From Neisseria animalis (GTDB lineage Bacteria > Pseudomonadota > Gammaproteobacteria > Burkholderiales > Neisseriaceae), in assembly GCF_900636515.1 (NCBI RefSeq), contig NZ_LR134287.1, forward strand, positions 868,001 through 932,000: a stretch of 64,000 nucleotides of DNA. The letters are read 5' to 3'. Positions within the stretch are counted from its first letter, which is position 1. Each line of letters opens with the position of its first letter. The position numbers and the translations under genes were made by a program. The notes under the pieces were generated by a model. That model worked only from the letters and a program-made list of their open reading frames with translations. It did no database searches and had not been told where the DNA came from. This document shows positions 1 through 9,228 of the stretch, in pieces.

Positions 1-59
1 GCGGGAAAATCCGCCGAATGATTCAGATACACGATTTCATTTTACCCGAGGAAAACGAT

Positions 60-395
60 ATGTTTAAAAACTGGCCGGAACACACCACCCAGGTTAAAAA
101 ATCATTTGCCGAATTGGGCAAGAAACACCCTAAAATGCTGCAAGCCTACGGTGCGCTGGAGCAGGCGGCTGCGGCGGAAGCCTTGGATGCCAAAACACGC
201 GAACTGATTGCGCTGGCGGTGGCCATTACAACCCGTTGCGAAAGCTGCATCAGCGTGCACGCGGCTGCGGCGGCCAAAGCGGGCGCGACCGAGAGCGAAA
301 TTGCCGGCGCATTGGCAACAGCGATTTCCCTGAATGCCGGTGCCGCATACACTTACGCATTGCGCGCACTGGAGGCGGTAGAAACGCAAAGCTGA
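60..395 (+). CDS. AhpD-like carboxymuconolactone decarboxylase family protein
   Basis: A 111-residue all-alpha protein of the CMD/AhpD family. The CxxCxxxH redox motif is present (C60, C63, H67) with an acidic residue (E48) in the preceding helix, as in alkylhydroperoxidase AhpD, where the cysteine pair reduces peroxides or peroxiredoxin. An upstream in-frame ATG at 18 exists, but GAGG lies eight bases before the ATG at 60, so I chose 60. The stop codon overlaps an AT-type uptake sequence (ATGCCGTCTGAA, 395-406). It is probably a cytoplasmic peroxidase-type enzyme; the physiological reductant and substrate cannot be read from sequence. Confidence 0.85.
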   Translation: MFKNWPEHTTQVKKSFAELGKKHPKMLQAYGALEQAAAAEALDAKTRELIALAVAITTRCESCISVHAAAAAKAGATESEIAGALATAISLNAGAAYTYALRALEAVETQS

Positions 396-779
396 TGCCG
401 TCTGAACAGGCCGGTGCCTGTGTAAAACCGCTATTTGCGGCAAATTTTATACTGCCGACATTTTCAGACGGCCTGTTTTGAGTATAGTTTGAAAAATATA
501 GTCATTTAATACAGAATGGTACGGGTTGCTGCGCTTTGCATAAAGAGGCGGCTTGGCTAAGCTGCTTAAGCAGCAAGTCCGCCAACCCGTACCGATATAC
601 TGCCGACATTTTCAGACGGCCTGTTTTGAGTATAGTTTGAAAAACAGCGTATGATTGACCGAGTGCGGCACGGCTGAAAACGCATCAGAGCCCGATGGTT
701 CGAAGATGCGGAACAGCCGGAGGCAGGCATCTGCTCCGCACTTGTTTCCCGAACGTATTTCCACATGGAAGGATAAACG
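396..779. other. intergenic region with duplicated segment and CREE-like piece
   Basis: No gene is visible between the AhpD-like and rhodanese genes. The stretch holds uptake sequences at 395-406, 463-474 and 611-622, a 49-bp direct repeat (448-496 and 596-644), and between the copies a segment beginning TATAGTCATTTAA that resembles a Correia terminal repeat and contains the inverted pair GGTACGGGTTG (518-528) / CAACCCGTACC (583-593). Confidence 0.7.
448..644. repeat. 49-bp direct repeats flanking a CREE-like insert
   Basis: Positions 448-496 and 596-644 are identical over 49 bases, each including an AG-type uptake sequence on the minus strand. The 99 bases between start with a Correia-like terminus and fold on an 11-bp inverted repeat. 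The arrangement looks like a mobile-element insertion accompanied by duplication of the target region. Confidence 0.75.
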
Positions 780-1160
780 ATGAAAAAATTGCTCAGTTTG
801 ATGGTAGCGGCATCGGTTTTGGCCGTGTCGTCCGGTGTTCAGGCCATGGGCAGCAAGCCGGTAGAAACAGTTGCGGCGCAACCGGCCAAGCAAGCGGTTA
901 AAGCAAAAGGCGTTTGGATTGACGTGCGCTCGCCCGAAGAGTTCGAACAAGGCCATTTGCAAGGCGCATTGAACATTCCTGCGGATCAAATCGCCGAGCG
1001 GATTAAAAGCATCAGCCCCGATAAAAATGCGCCGGTTAATCTCTATTGCCGCAGCGGCCGCCGCGCCGAAGCCGCATTGCAGGCCTTGAAGCAGGCGGGT
1101 TATACCAATGTAACCAACCATGGCGGTTATCAGGATTTGTTGAAAAAAGGTATCCGATAA
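780..1160 (+). CDS. periplasmic single-domain rhodanese (PspE-like)
   Basis: A 126-residue protein with an N-terminal signal peptide (lysines, hydrophobic core, probable cleavage after QA near residue 22) and a single rhodanese domain. The active-site loop CRSGRRA places the catalytic cysteine at C90; the DVRSPEEF motif near residues 48-55 is also characteristic. It probably carries persulfide sulfur in the periplasm. A GGAAGG ribosome site sits just before the ATG. It appears monocistronic and ends at a uptake-sequence hairpin. Confidence 0.88.
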   Translation: MKKLLSLMVAASVLAVSSGVQAMGSKPVETVAAQPAKQAVKAKGVWIDVRSPEEFEQGHLQGALNIPADQIAERIKSISPDKNAPVNLYCRSGRRAEAALQALKQAGYTNVTNHGGYQDLLKKGIR

Positions 1161-1177
1161 TGCCTTGTTTTGATAGA

Positions 1178-1217
1178 AAAAGGCCGTCTGCAAATCATCA
1201 ATTTGCAGACGGCCTTT
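1178..1217 (+). terminator. inverted uptake-sequence terminator
   Basis: AAAGGCCGTCTGCAAAT and its complement face each other across a short loop, followed by T-rich sequence. It lies between converging genes and can serve both. Confidence 0.8.
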
Positions 1218-1233
1218 GAGTGTTTTACGGTTT

Positions 1234-1590
1234 TTATTTGAGATTGCTGGCCAACAGCCATGCTTGCGCTTCGGCAGCATCATCAAAATACTTCGGGTGT
1301 TGTTTCGTAATCAAACCCGACAGGCGGGAAGCAAGTTTGATCCAAATATCATCGGTTGCGATGGCAATCCGCCCGAAATCATTTTCGTGGGCGTTGAGAA
1401 ACTTAATCTGTTCTACAGCCATGTCAACGGTAAAATCTTTCAATATTGATAAGTCCAGCAGAACATCGGGCAGGTGGATTTTTTGTTTGGCGTTCAGTAA
1501 AGCCTCTTCCAGCGCGCGGAAGTCTTCCAAAGTAAATTCGTTGTACAAAGCCACATTCAGACCGTAAGACTGCTCTCTGATAGAAATCAT
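1234..1590 (-). CDS. STAS/SpoIIAA-like domain protein
   Basis: A 118-residue cytoplasmic protein that looks like the SpoIIAA-like (STAS/SEC14-type) family: alternating beta strands and amphipathic helices, no signal peptide, no catalytic motif. The start is supported by AAGGAG eight bases upstream. It lies 15 bp downstream of the DMT permease gene on the same strand, so the two are probably cotranscribed. Function is unknown; proteins of this fold often bind small hydrophobic or anionic ligands, but that is family inference. Confidence 0.7.
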   Translation of the reverse strand: MISIREQSYGLNVALYNEFTLEDFRALEEALLNAKQKIHLPDVLLDLSILKDFTVDMAVEQIKFLNAHENDFGRIAIATDDIWIKLASRLSGLITKQHPKYFDDAAEAQAWLLASNLK

Positions 1591-1605
1591 CGCATACTCC
1601 TTTTC

Positions 1606-2496
1606 TTATTTGACGAAAAGTTTTTTGACTCGGGCAGGCTCGATACCGCTCAAGACACCGCTTGCCACAATAATACCCATACCAAATACCTCCTGCCAAG
1701 TGATTTCATCGCCGAGTAACACCATACCTGCCAATGCGGAGAACACAACCGTAAGATACGAAAGCGAGGCCACGGTAAATTTATTGCCGACTTTGTAAGC
1801 ACGGGTCATGCAAAGTTGCGCCACCATCGCGCTCAAACCGACCGCCAGCAGATAAGGCAGAGCAGCATAACTTAAAGCGTGCCAACCGGTAATGCTGGCC
1901 CAAACCGCCGCCATAACCATACCGACCAGCGACAGATAAAACACCACCCTCCAGCCCGGTTCGCCCAGCAGAGAAAGTTCGCGTACTTTCAAATATGCCC
2001 AACCCGACATGGCTCCGCCTGCCAAACCGAGCAGAGCAGCCAGCTCCTGACCGCTTTGGAAAGAGGGATTGAGCAGCAGGACAACACCGATAAAACCAAC
2101 CACCAATACCGCCTGAGTGTAGGGGGCGATACGCTCTTTGAAAATGAAAAACGAAAACACCGCCAGAAAAATCGAAGAGGTATAGCTGAGTGTTACCCCG
2201 GTTGCCAGCGGCAGATGGGTGATGGCATAAAACAGGCACAGCATTGCCGCCGAACCGACAATACTACGGTTGAGATGGGTTTTCCAATGAGGCGTAGCGA
2301 AGCTGTCGCCACGGGCTTTGGCCATCATACCGAGAAAAACAACGGCAAAACTCATGCGCCAAAAAACCAGCTCGCCGCTGGTAAAACCGAATTTTTGCGC
2401 GGCTGCTTTGATACAGAGGTTCATCAGGGTGAAACCCAGTGCAGCAAGTATCATCCAGCCGGAGCCGAGCGGATCTCGTTTGGAGGTAGCGGACAT
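1606..2496 (-). CDS. EamA/DMT superfamily permease
   Basis: A 296-residue integral membrane protein with about ten hydrophobic segments arranged as two repeated EamA halves, typical of drug/metabolite transporters such as RhaT/YdcZ-type carriers. It sits in the inner membrane. The substrate cannot be assigned. The gene starts the two-gene unit with the STAS-like gene. The ribosome binding site before ATG 2496 is weak, but no better start is visible and the length is normal for the family. Confidence 0.85.
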   Translation of the reverse strand: MSATSKRDPLGSGWMILAALGFTLMNLCIKAAAQKFGFTSGELVFWRMSFAVVFLGMMAKARGDSFATPHWKTHLNRSIVGSAAMLCLFYAITHLPLATGVTLSYTSSIFLAVFSFFIFKERIAPYTQAVLVVGFIGVVLLLNPSFQSGQELAALLGLAGGAMSGWAYLKVRELSLLGEPGWRVVFYLSLVGMVMAAVWASITGWHALSYAALPYLLAVGLSAMVAQLCMTRAYKVGNKFTVASLSYLTVVFSALAGMVLLGDEITWQEVFGMGIIVASGVLSGIEPARVKKLFVK

Positions 2497-2535
2497 TGCA
2501 AAGTAGGGAAAAGATTAATTGGTTAATATTATAAC

Positions 2536-2577
2536 AAAAAAGCCGTCTGCAAATTCAGCATTTTGCAGACGGCCTTT
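2536..2577 (-). terminator. inverted uptake-sequence terminator
   Basis: A GCCGTCTGCAAA pair in inverted orientation with A/T flanks, directly downstream of the methionine-synthase-like gene on the minus strand. Confidence 0.8.
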
Positions 2578-2605
2578 GAGTGTACAAACAAGAGTGTGCG
2601 AACGC

Positions 2606-3703
2606 TTAGATTGTGTCTTCGCCCCATACTTCGGCGGCGATTTCTTCTACCAAGCGCACTTTTGCCCATTGCTCGGCTTCGGTCATGATGTTGCCTTCTT
2701 CGGTTGAGGCGAAACCGCATTGCGGGCTGAGCGCCAGCTGTTCCAACGGTACAATCGCCGCGGCTTCGGCAATGCGCGCTTTAATGGCGGCTTTGTCTTC
2801 CAATTCGGGGAATTTGGAAGTAACCAAGCCCAAAACGATTTTGCCTTTGTGCGGGTTGTCGTTGAAATATTTCAGGGGTTCGAAGCCGCCGCTGCGCTCG
2901 TTGTCGTATTCCAAGAAATAGCCGTCGTAGGCGGTTTGGCCGAACAACTCGGGGGCAACGGGATCGTATGCGCCGGTGAGCAGGTAGGTGGAGCGGAAGT
3001 TGCCGCGGCAAACGTGGGTGGTAATAATCATGTCGGCCGGTTTTTGTGCCAAAATCACTTGGATATTTTCCAGAGCCTGCGCTTTGTCGGCGGCAAATTC
3101 GGGTTTTTCGTGGTTGTTGCACAGCGAACCCCAGTATACGTCGTCGAATTGCAGGTAGCGGCAGCCTGCTTCGTAGAAGGCTTTGATACAGTCGATGTAG
3201 GCTTGCTGTACGTCTTTGGCAAATTCGGCGCGGGTGGCGTAAACGCCGGTATCCCACTGTACCGGATACATCAGTTGGTTCGGGCTGGGAATGGTGTATT
3301 TGACTACGCCGCGTCCGGCCACGATTTTATCCAGTTTTTTGAAGTGTTCGATAAAGGGGTGTGCGGGATTCCATGATACTTTGCCGCAGCAGCGGGTGTT
3401 GTAGGCTTTGGTTTCCACGCCGTTGAATTTGTAGCCGTGCTCGGGAGTGTAGCCTTCGATGCCGTTGAGGTTTTCCAGAAAATCGATGTGCCAAAAGGCG
3501 CGGCGGAATTCGCCGTCGGTAATCACTTGGATACCTGCGGCCAATTGGTCTTCCACCAATTTGGCGATTTCTTGGTCTTCGATTTGGGTCAGCGCTTCGC
3601 GGCTGATTTTACCTTCGGCAAAGTCGGCGCGCGCCTGTTTCAAAGGTTCGGTACGCAGGTAGCTGCCGACGGTATCGGCATGCAGGGGCAGGGCTTGGCT
3701 CAT
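2606..3703 (-). CDS. cobalamin-independent methionine synthase-like protein (MetE C-terminal family)
   Basis: A 365-residue protein matching the C-terminal catalytic barrel of MetE, like the stand-alone YxjG/YxjH type. Probable zinc ligands are visible: H230 and C232 in HVCRGN, E265 in FLEYD, and C329 in PQCGF. DGEFRR near residues 63-68 belongs to the same barrel. It is about half the length of full MetE, which has an extra N-terminal barrel; proteins of this type transfer methyl groups to homocysteine from folate or other methyl donors. TAGGAGA precedes the ATG. It appears monocistronic. Confidence 0.85.
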   Translation of the reverse strand: MSQALPLHADTVGSYLRTEPLKQARADFAEGKISREALTQIEDQEIAKLVEDQLAAGIQVITDGEFRRAFWHIDFLENLNGIEGYTPEHGYKFNGVETKAYNTRCCGKVSWNPAHPFIEHFKKLDKIVAGRGVVKYTIPSPNQLMYPVQWDTGVYATRAEFAKDVQQAYIDCIKAFYEAGCRYLQFDDVYWGSLCNNHEKPEFAADKAQALENIQVILAQKPADMIITTHVCRGNFRSTYLLTGAYDPVAPELFGQTAYDGYFLEYDNERSGGFEPLKYFNDNPHKGKIVLGLVTSKFPELEDKAAIKARIAEAAAIVPLEQLALSPQCGFASTEEGNIMTEAEQWAKVRLVEEIAAEVWGEDTI

Positions 3704-3827
3704 GGTATTCTCCTAGATAATTTATCCGGCAAAATAAAATTTCAATACTTGAGTATAGTGGAAACTCATTGTAAAAGATAGCATGGGGAACATGAAAAAA
3801 TTACGGCTGTAAGTGATTTAAATTCAT

Positions 3828-3886
3828 AAAGGCCGTCTGCATTTTATTCGGATCGGATAGTCCGATGAAAATGCAGACGGCCTTTG
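3828..3886 (-). terminator. inverted uptake-sequence terminator of the amino-acid ABC operon
   Basis: GGCCGTCTGCATTTT faces AAAATGCAGACGGCC, with an additional inner stem, directly after the ABC ATPase stop codon on the minus strand. Confidence 0.8.
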
Positions 3887-3900
3887 TATGCTTGGGCGGT

Positions 3901-4650
3901 TTATTTGGCTCGGATTTGCTGCAGGAAGCTGCGGGTGCGCTCGTGTTGCGGATTGTCAAACAAATCCTGAGGAGCGCCTTGCTCGACGATAACGCCGCCG
4001 TCCATAACCACGACGACATCGGCAACTTCCATGGCAAACTTGATTTCGTGGGTAACGACAATCATGGTCCGACCTTCTCCGGCCAGTTCCTTCATGGTAT
4101 CCAACACATCTTGAACCAGCTCGGGATCGAGTGCGGAAGTCGGCTCGTCAAACAACATCAGTTCGGGCTGGATAGCCAAAGCGCGGGCGATACCGACACG
4201 CTGTTGCTGGCCGCCGGAAAGTTGGAACGGATATAAATCGGTTTTGTTGCCCAAGCCGACTTTCTGCAGCAGGCGGATTGCTTCTTCCCTTACTTCTGCA
4301 GGAGACCTGCCCTGTACGGCTACCGGCCCTTCCATGACATTTTCCAGCGCGGTTTTGTGCGGAAACAGATTGTATTGTTGGAAAACCATGCCGGATTTGC
4401 GGCGGAGCGCAAGAATATCGGCTTTTCCCGGGCGGGCGGCAAAATCGATTTTTAATGCAGGGGTTTGGGTAAACTCAATCACGCCTTGCTCGGGCATTTC
4501 CAGCGCGTTCAGACAGCGTAAGAAGGTGGTTTTGCCCGAACCGGAAGGTCCTAAGACCACTACGACCTGACCTTTGGCAACATTCAAATCAATGCCGTGC
4601 AGGACATCGTTGCCGTCGAATGTTTTGCGGATATTGCGGATGGTAATCAT
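3901..4650 (-). CDS. polar amino acid ABC transporter ATP-binding protein
   Basis: A 249-residue ATPase of the GlnQ/HisP class. Walker A GPSGSGKT is at about 34-41, the signature LSGGQQQR at about 144-151, Walker B LMLFDEP near 164-170, and the H-loop VVTHE follows. It energises uptake at the inner membrane with the permease and binding protein encoded just upstream on the same strand. The operon order is binding protein, permease, ATPase, with a terminator after it. Family precedent suggests a polar amino acid, possibly cystine, but the ligand is not determined here. Confidence 0.92.
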   Translation of the reverse strand: MITIRNIRKTFDGNDVLHGIDLNVAKGQVVVVLGPSGSGKTTFLRCLNALEMPEQGVIEFTQTPALKIDFAARPGKADILALRRKSGMVFQQYNLFPHKTALENVMEGPVAVQGRSPAEVREEAIRLLQKVGLGNKTDLYPFQLSGGQQQRVGIARALAIQPELMLFDEPTSALDPELVQDVLDTMKELAGEGRTMIVVTHEIKFAMEVADVVVVMDGGVIVEQGAPQDLFDNPQHERTRSFLQQIRAK

Positions 4651-4659
4651 ACAGCTTCC

Positions 4660-5376
4660 TTATTTCGCCACATAGCGGTCGAAGCGTTTTTCAAGTTTGG
4701 CCTGAATGAAAAACAGTACCCAGCAGAAACACCAATACACCACTGCCGCTTCGATATAAACCGGCAGGAAGTCGTAAGAGCGGTTTGCTGCTTCCATGGC
4801 GACGCGGAACAGCTCGGTTACGGTAACAACCGCGGCCAGAGAGGTGTTTTTAAACAATCCGATAAACTCATTGCTCAAAGGCGGTACGGATACCCGGAAA
4901 GCCTGCGGAGCAATGATGCGGCGGAAAGTCTGCATATAAGTCATGCCGATGGAGAAGCCTGCTTCCCATTGTCCTTTCGGTACGGACAAAATCGCCGCGC
5001 GGATGGTTTCGGAAGCATAAGCGCCGACATTGAGCGAGAAGCCGATGATGGCGGCGGGAATCGGGTCGATGTATATGCCGATGGCGGGCAGACCGTAAAA
5101 CACAATCGAAATCTGTACCAGAATCGGCGTGCCGCGAATGGCGGAGATGTACACTTTAACCAAAGCCAGCGCGGTTTTGTGCAACCAGCCGCCGCCCGGC
5201 ATCACGCGCAACAGCGCAACCGCCACGGCAATCACCATGCCGATGAGGAAGGAGGCGACTGCCAGCGGTACGGAAACCAAAAAACCTGCCTTAACCATAG
5301 GCCAAAACGCGCCGATTACCAAATCAGCGCGCGTTTCGGTCATGAAAGGCAGCGAAGCCAGAAAATCATTTAACAC
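4660..5376 (-). CDS. polar amino acid ABC transporter permease
   Basis: A 238-residue inner-membrane permease of the HisM/GlnP/YecS family with about five membrane segments and the cytoplasmic EAA loop that docks the ATPase (EAGFSIGMTYMQTFRRIIAPQA). It overlaps the end of the binding-protein gene by 11 bases and is followed 9 bases later by the ATPase gene, consistent with tight translational coupling in one operon. A single permease gene implies a homodimer. Confidence 0.9.
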   Translation of the reverse strand: MLNDFLASLPFMTETRADLVIGAFWPMVKAGFLVSVPLAVASFLIGMVIAVAVALLRVMPGGGWLHKTALALVKVYISAIRGTPILVQISIVFYGLPAIGIYIDPIPAAIIGFSLNVGAYASETIRAAILSVPKGQWEAGFSIGMTYMQTFRRIIAPQAFRVSVPPLSNEFIGLFKNTSLAAVVTVTELFRVAMEAANRSYDFLPVYIEAAVVYWCFCWVLFFIQAKLEKRFDRYVAK

Positions 5377-6181
5377 TGATGTCTTTTCCGAAGAATTGTT
5401 CGCCCAATTTCTGCAAAGTGCCGTCTGCTTTCAGCTCGTTGATGGCTTGGCTGAACTTGGCCACCGCTTCGTCGTTGCCTTTGTTGACAATCAAACCCGA
5501 ACCGACTTTTTCCTCGGCAGGAGCAGACCAAACGATTTTAATGCCGGCATTCGGATTTTTCTTCATGTAGTCCAAAACCGCCAGTTCGTCGTTGAGGGTT
5601 ACTTCGGCGCGTTTTTGCTCAACCAGCGTCAGGGATTGCGCCAAGCCGTCAACCGGTACGATTTCGGCATTGGCGGCAGTGGCGAGTTCGCCGTAGTTGC
5701 TGGTCAGCGATTGTGCGGCTTTGATGCCGGCAATTTCTTCGATGGAGGTAATGGTGCTGTCTTTACGCGCTACCAATACCGCGCCGCTCCAACTGTATGG
5801 CTCAGAGCGGTCGAATGTGGCACGGCGCTCGGGCGTGGTCAGGCCGACTTGGTTGGCCACCACATCGAAGCGTTCTGCTTTCAAGCCTGCCATCATCGAA
5901 TCCCATTGGGTTTCTTTAAACTCTACGGTGATGCCTAATTTATCCGCTACCGCACGGGTAACTTCAACATCGTAGCCGGTCAGCTTGCCGGATTCGTCGT
6001 GGTAGGTAAACGGTGCGTACGTACCTTCCGTACCTACGGTAATTGTTCCTTTGTTGTTGATGCGTTCGATTAACGAGCCGCCTTGTGCGCCTGTCTGAGT
6101 AGCGGCGGCAGAACCGTTGTCACCGCCGCAAGCGGCCAAAACCAAAGCGGTAATGCTGCCGAGTACGAGTTTTTTCAACAT
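5366..6181 (-). CDS. amino acid ABC transporter substrate-binding lipoprotein
   Basis: A 271-residue family-3 solute-binding protein. The start at 6181 is chosen because it gives a lipoprotein signal peptide with lipobox LAAC (cysteine near residue 18) and has AGGAAA upstream; a longer in-frame reading lacks a sensible signal. The mature part begins with a glycine/serine linker and contains YAPFTYHDESGKLTGYDVEV, the hallmark entry to the SBP_bac_3 domain. It delivers a polar amino acid to the permease. First gene of the three-gene operon. Confidence 0.92.
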   Translation of the reverse strand: MLKKLVLGSITALVLAACGGDNGSAAATQTGAQGGSLIERINNKGTITVGTEGTYAPFTYHDESGKLTGYDVEVTRAVADKLGITVEFKETQWDSMMAGLKAERFDVVANQVGLTTPERRATFDRSEPYSWSGAVLVARKDSTITSIEEIAGIKAAQSLTSNYGELATAANAEIVPVDGLAQSLTLVEQKRAEVTLNDELAVLDYMKKNPNAGIKIVWSAPAEEKVGSGLIVNKGNDEAVAKFSQAINELKADGTLQKLGEQFFGKDISVK

Positions 6182-6606
6182 AATGTGTTTCCTGAATAAT
6201 CGGTAAAACGCGCATTTTAAAGGATATGCTGCCGAAACACAAAATAAGAATGACCTGAACGTGCGAAGCAGCAACAAGGCCGTCTGCAAAATGGCTATGT
6301 TGTATGGCGGAGAGGGTGGATAGTTTGTTATTTTGATGTAAACCCATCTTGCCGTCCGGCCGGTATAGTCATTTAAAATAAGAATGATACAGCGTTGCTT
6401 TGCCTTGCCGTACTATGTGTACTGTCTGCGGCTTCGCTGCCTTGTCTCATTCTTATTTTATTCGACTATAAAACATGAAAAGGCTTGTAAAAAACCGCCG
6501 TGTTTACTTGAAAAAAAGCTGCCTGAAGCCATAATGTTTTGCAGACGGCCTTTGCCGCTTCGGATTGCCGGTATTCGACAGCAATCCTGCCAAACGGGAA
6601 TATGCA
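6182..6606. other. divergent intergenic region with an uptake sequence and a CREE
   Basis: This divergent region carries promoters for the amino-acid operon (minus) and the DUF4189-like gene (plus). It contains an uptake sequence near 6280 and a full 107-bp CREE at 6364-6470. I see no gene in it. Confidence 0.6.
6364..6470 (+). repeat. Correia-like repeat (CREE) copy A
   Basis: 107 bp bounded by TATAGTCATTTAAAATAAG and a matching TTATTTTATTCGACTATA end, with the internal GTACTATGTGTAC palindrome and GTCTGCGGCTTCG found in Correia elements. The orientation with TATAGTCATTT on the left is called plus here. Confidence 0.85.
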
Positions 6607-7083
6607 ATGAAAAAAACCTTATCCGCCTTGATAATCAGCCTGCTTGCTTCGGGCGCTGTGGCTGCCGACAGCTACGGCTTTTTGGCGTTGTGGCAGAATC
6701 CGAACGATGTCCGTGATACGCAGGTGAAAACCACACGGGAAAATGCGACTTACGCCGCCGCAAAAGAGGAGTTGGACGCGTACTGCCGCGCACAAGATAC
6801 GCTGGCAGGTGTTCCGCCCGGCGGGGCGACAGGTTGTAAAACGGTTGTGCCGCTGCACAATACTTGTGCGGCTTTGGCTTATCCGAAAGCGGAAATACGT
6901 TTGACACCGGAGAATGCGGTAATTATTACATCGCCGCGCTTTAAAAGCGTACACCAAACGGCAATCAGCCAGTGCATGAAAAAATACGGCAGTGCGGGGC
7001 AGTGTACGTTGGAGCTTGCCTACTGCACCGCCAACGATTATTACGGCGGTTTGGTCAAATCTTTGCTTTACCGTCTGAAATAA
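6607..7083 (+). CDS. secreted DUF4189-like cysteine-rich protein
   Basis: A 158-residue exported protein. Start 6607 is preferred over the upstream in-frame ATG because it opens a clear signal peptide (MKKTLSALIISLLASGAVA, cleavage after AVA) and has GGGA upstream. The mature protein has paired cysteines (DAYCRAQ, GCKTV, NTCAAL, SQCMKKYG, QCTLELAYC), and the final part resembles DUF4189, a small domain common in Neisseria secreted proteins with no known activity. A hairpin terminator follows. It is probably periplasmic and disulfide-bonded. Confidence 0.7.
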   Translation: MKKTLSALIISLLASGAVAADSYGFLALWQNPNDVRDTQVKTTRENATYAAAKEELDAYCRAQDTLAGVPPGGATGCKTVVPLHNTCAALAYPKAEIRLTPENAVIITSPRFKSVHQTAISQCMKKYGSAGQCTLELAYCTANDYYGGLVKSLLYRLK

Positions 7084-7175
7084 TCAAAACGGCTTCCGGC
7101 TGCCGGTGGCGGCCGTGAGGCGGACAAACGATACGGCGTATGCCATGCAGCCTTGTTTGGTTTGGGCTGTGCGCT

Positions 7176-7240
7176 AAAAAGGCCGTCTGTAAAACAGATT
7201 GGGAAACAGGTGTTTCCGTATGTTTTGCAGACGGCCTTTT
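7176..7240. terminator. inverted uptake-sequence terminator between convergent genes
   Basis: AAAAGGCCGTCTGTAAAACA pairs with TGTTTTGCAGACGGCCTTTT-type sequence, T-rich on both sides, between the DUF4189-like gene and the ABC-F gene. Confidence 0.8.
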
Positions 7241-7297
7241 ATGCCGGCAGCAAGGTTGTTCCGCCTTGCTGCTTTGGCGGCGGTATATCGGAAAGAA

Positions 7298-8926
7298 TTA
7301 CACCAAGCCTTTTTTCTCCAAATAGCTTTCGTAATCGCCCAGATAATGCTCGTAGCCGCCTTTGCCGTCGAGCTCGATGATTTGCGTGGCCAGCGAAGAG
7401 ACGAATTGGCGGTCGTGCGAAACAAAAATCAGTGTGCCGTTGTATTTTTCCAGTGCCATATTCAGCGATTCGATGCTTTCCATATCCATATGGTTGGTCG
7501 GTTCGTCCATAATCAGCACGTTCGGTTTCAAGAGCAGCAGTTTGCCGTAGAGCATACGGCCTTTTTCACCGCCCGAGAGTACTTGCACTTTTTTCACCAC
7601 ATCGTTGCTGCCGAACAAGAGACGGCCCAAAGTGCCGCGAATCACTTGCTCGTCGTCGCCTTCCTGACCCCATTGGCGCATCCATTCGGTCAAATCCATA
7701 TCGACATCGAAGTCGTTTTCATGGTCTTGCGGATAATAGCCCGCCTTGGCTTTTTCCGCCCATTTGATGGTACCGGCATCCGGTGCGAGGCCGTCTGAAT
7801 ATTGCGGATCGAATGCGCCGGCCAACAGTTTCAGCAGGGTGGATTTGCCTGCGCCGTTCGGGCCGATGATGGCCAGCCGCTGGCCTGCTTCCAAGATGAA
7901 GTTGAGGTTTTTGAAGAGCTGGGTTTCAAAGCGTTTGGCCAAACCTTCCACTTCCACGGCCTGACGGTGCAGCTTGGCTTTTTCGTCGGCTTCAAAGCGG
8001 ATATACGGATTTTGGCGGGTGGAGGGTTTGACTTCCACCATCTCGGCTTTGATTTTGTCGGCCTGTTTCAGACGGCTGGTGGCTTGGCGGGCTTTGGATT
8101 TGTTGGCGGAGAAGCGCGCCACAAATTCCTGCAGCTCCTGCAGTTTTTCCTTGGCTTTGGCATTGTCTTTCATCGCACGCTCGCGGGATTGCGCCGAAGC
8201 CAGCATATAGTCGTCGTAGTTGCCCGGATAGATGGTGATGGTGTTGTAGTCCAAATCCGCCATGTGGGTGCAGACTTCGTTCAAAAAGTGGCGGTCGTGC
8301 GAAATGATAATCATGGTGGAATCGTATTGGTTCAATACGCCTTCCAGCCAGCGGATGGTGTTGATGTCCAAGTTGTTGGTCGGCTCGTCGAGCAGCAAGA
8401 CATCGGGTTTGGAAAACAGCGCTTGAGCCAGCAGTACGCGCAGCTTGAAGCCCGGCGCGACTTCGCTCATCAGCGCGTTGTGCAAATCTTCGGAAATGCC
8501 TACGCCGCTCAGCAACTCGGCGGCGCGTGCTTCGGCGGTGTAGCCATCGTATTCGGCAAATTTGGCTTCCAAATCGGCCGCACGCATGTAATCGTCTTCG
8601 GTGGCTTCCAAATTGGCGTAAATCGCATCGCGTTCGGTCATTGCCGCCCACATTTCGGTGTGCCCCATCATGACTACGTCCAACACGCGCATGTCTTCAT
8701 AGGCGAATTGGTCTTGTTTCAGCTTGCCCAGACGCACGCCGTGTTCAATCGCTACTTCGCCGCTGGTCTGTTCCAAATCGCCGCCGAGGATTTTCATGAA
8801 AGTCGATTTGCCCGAACCGTTGGCACCGATCAGGCCGTAGCGGTTGCCTTCGCCGAATTTGACCGATACGTTTTCAAACAGCGGCTTCGCGCCGAACTGC
8901 ATGGTAATGCCGTTGGTAGAAATCAT
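7298..8926 (-). CDS. ABC-F family ATPase (YbiT-like)
   Basis: A 542-residue soluble protein with two ABC ATPase domains and no membrane segments. The first Walker A is GANGSGKST and the second GPNGAGKST; both halves carry DEPTNNLD or DEPTNHMD Walker B motifs, and a charged linker lies between them. The N-terminal sequence and overall length match the YbiT subgroup of ABC-F translation factors, which act at the ribosomal E site. GAGG precedes ATG 8926. It appears monocistronic. Confidence 0.9.
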   Translation of the reverse strand: MISTNGITMQFGAKPLFENVSVKFGEGNRYGLIGANGSGKSTFMKILGGDLEQTSGEVAIEHGVRLGKLKQDQFAYEDMRVLDVVMMGHTEMWAAMTERDAIYANLEATEDDYMRAADLEAKFAEYDGYTAEARAAELLSGVGISEDLHNALMSEVAPGFKLRVLLAQALFSKPDVLLLDEPTNNLDINTIRWLEGVLNQYDSTMIIISHDRHFLNEVCTHMADLDYNTITIYPGNYDDYMLASAQSRERAMKDNAKAKEKLQELQEFVARFSANKSKARQATSRLKQADKIKAEMVEVKPSTRQNPYIRFEADEKAKLHRQAVEVEGLAKRFETQLFKNLNFILEAGQRLAIIGPNGAGKSTLLKLLAGAFDPQYSDGLAPDAGTIKWAEKAKAGYYPQDHENDFDVDMDLTEWMRQWGQEGDDEQVIRGTLGRLLFGSNDVVKKVQVLSGGEKGRMLYGKLLLLKPNVLIMDEPTNHMDMESIESLNMALEKYNGTLIFVSHDRQFVSSLATQIIELDGKGGYEHYLGDYESYLEKKGLV

Positions 8927-9017
8927 TGCCTCAAACCTTATAAAATAGAGTGTTATAATCGGGCGATTGTATCATAAAACGGGCGGGTCAAGCCGTCTGA
9001 AAAATCGTGGGGCGGTG

Positions 9018-9212
9018 ATGGCGGCTGAAAAAATTTATTATGCTTCGGTTATTTTATTGTGTGCGGCCTCTATGCTGCTCAGCCCGTTTTTCTATATCCG
9101 CCGCAGCGGGCGGGCAGGAGGGGCAGAACGTCCGCGCCGTTGGAGGCCGATTGTGACGGCCAATTTGGTGATGCTGGCCGCTTTGCTGCTGGTGTGGTGG
9201 AAATGGCTGTAA
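9018..9212 (+). CDS. small two-helix membrane protein
   Basis: A 64-residue protein with two hydrophobic segments (about residues 8-24 and 43-62) separated by a very basic, arginine-rich loop. ATG 9018 follows GGGGCGG and is preferred over an in-frame ATG at 8967. It lies 16 bp before the DUF4124-like gene on the same strand, so cotranscription is likely. I do not recognise a family. Confidence 0.55.
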   Translation: MAAEKIYYASVILLCAASMLLSPFFYIRRSGRAGGAERPRRWRPIVTANLVMLAALLLVWWKWL

Positions 9213-9228
9213 AACAGGAATAAAGGAA

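Noticed and set aside
7802..8977. 391-codon plus-strand open frame antisense to the ABC-F gene
   Set aside because: The minus-strand frame is a complete ABC-F protein with all motifs; the plus frame has no recognisable domain.
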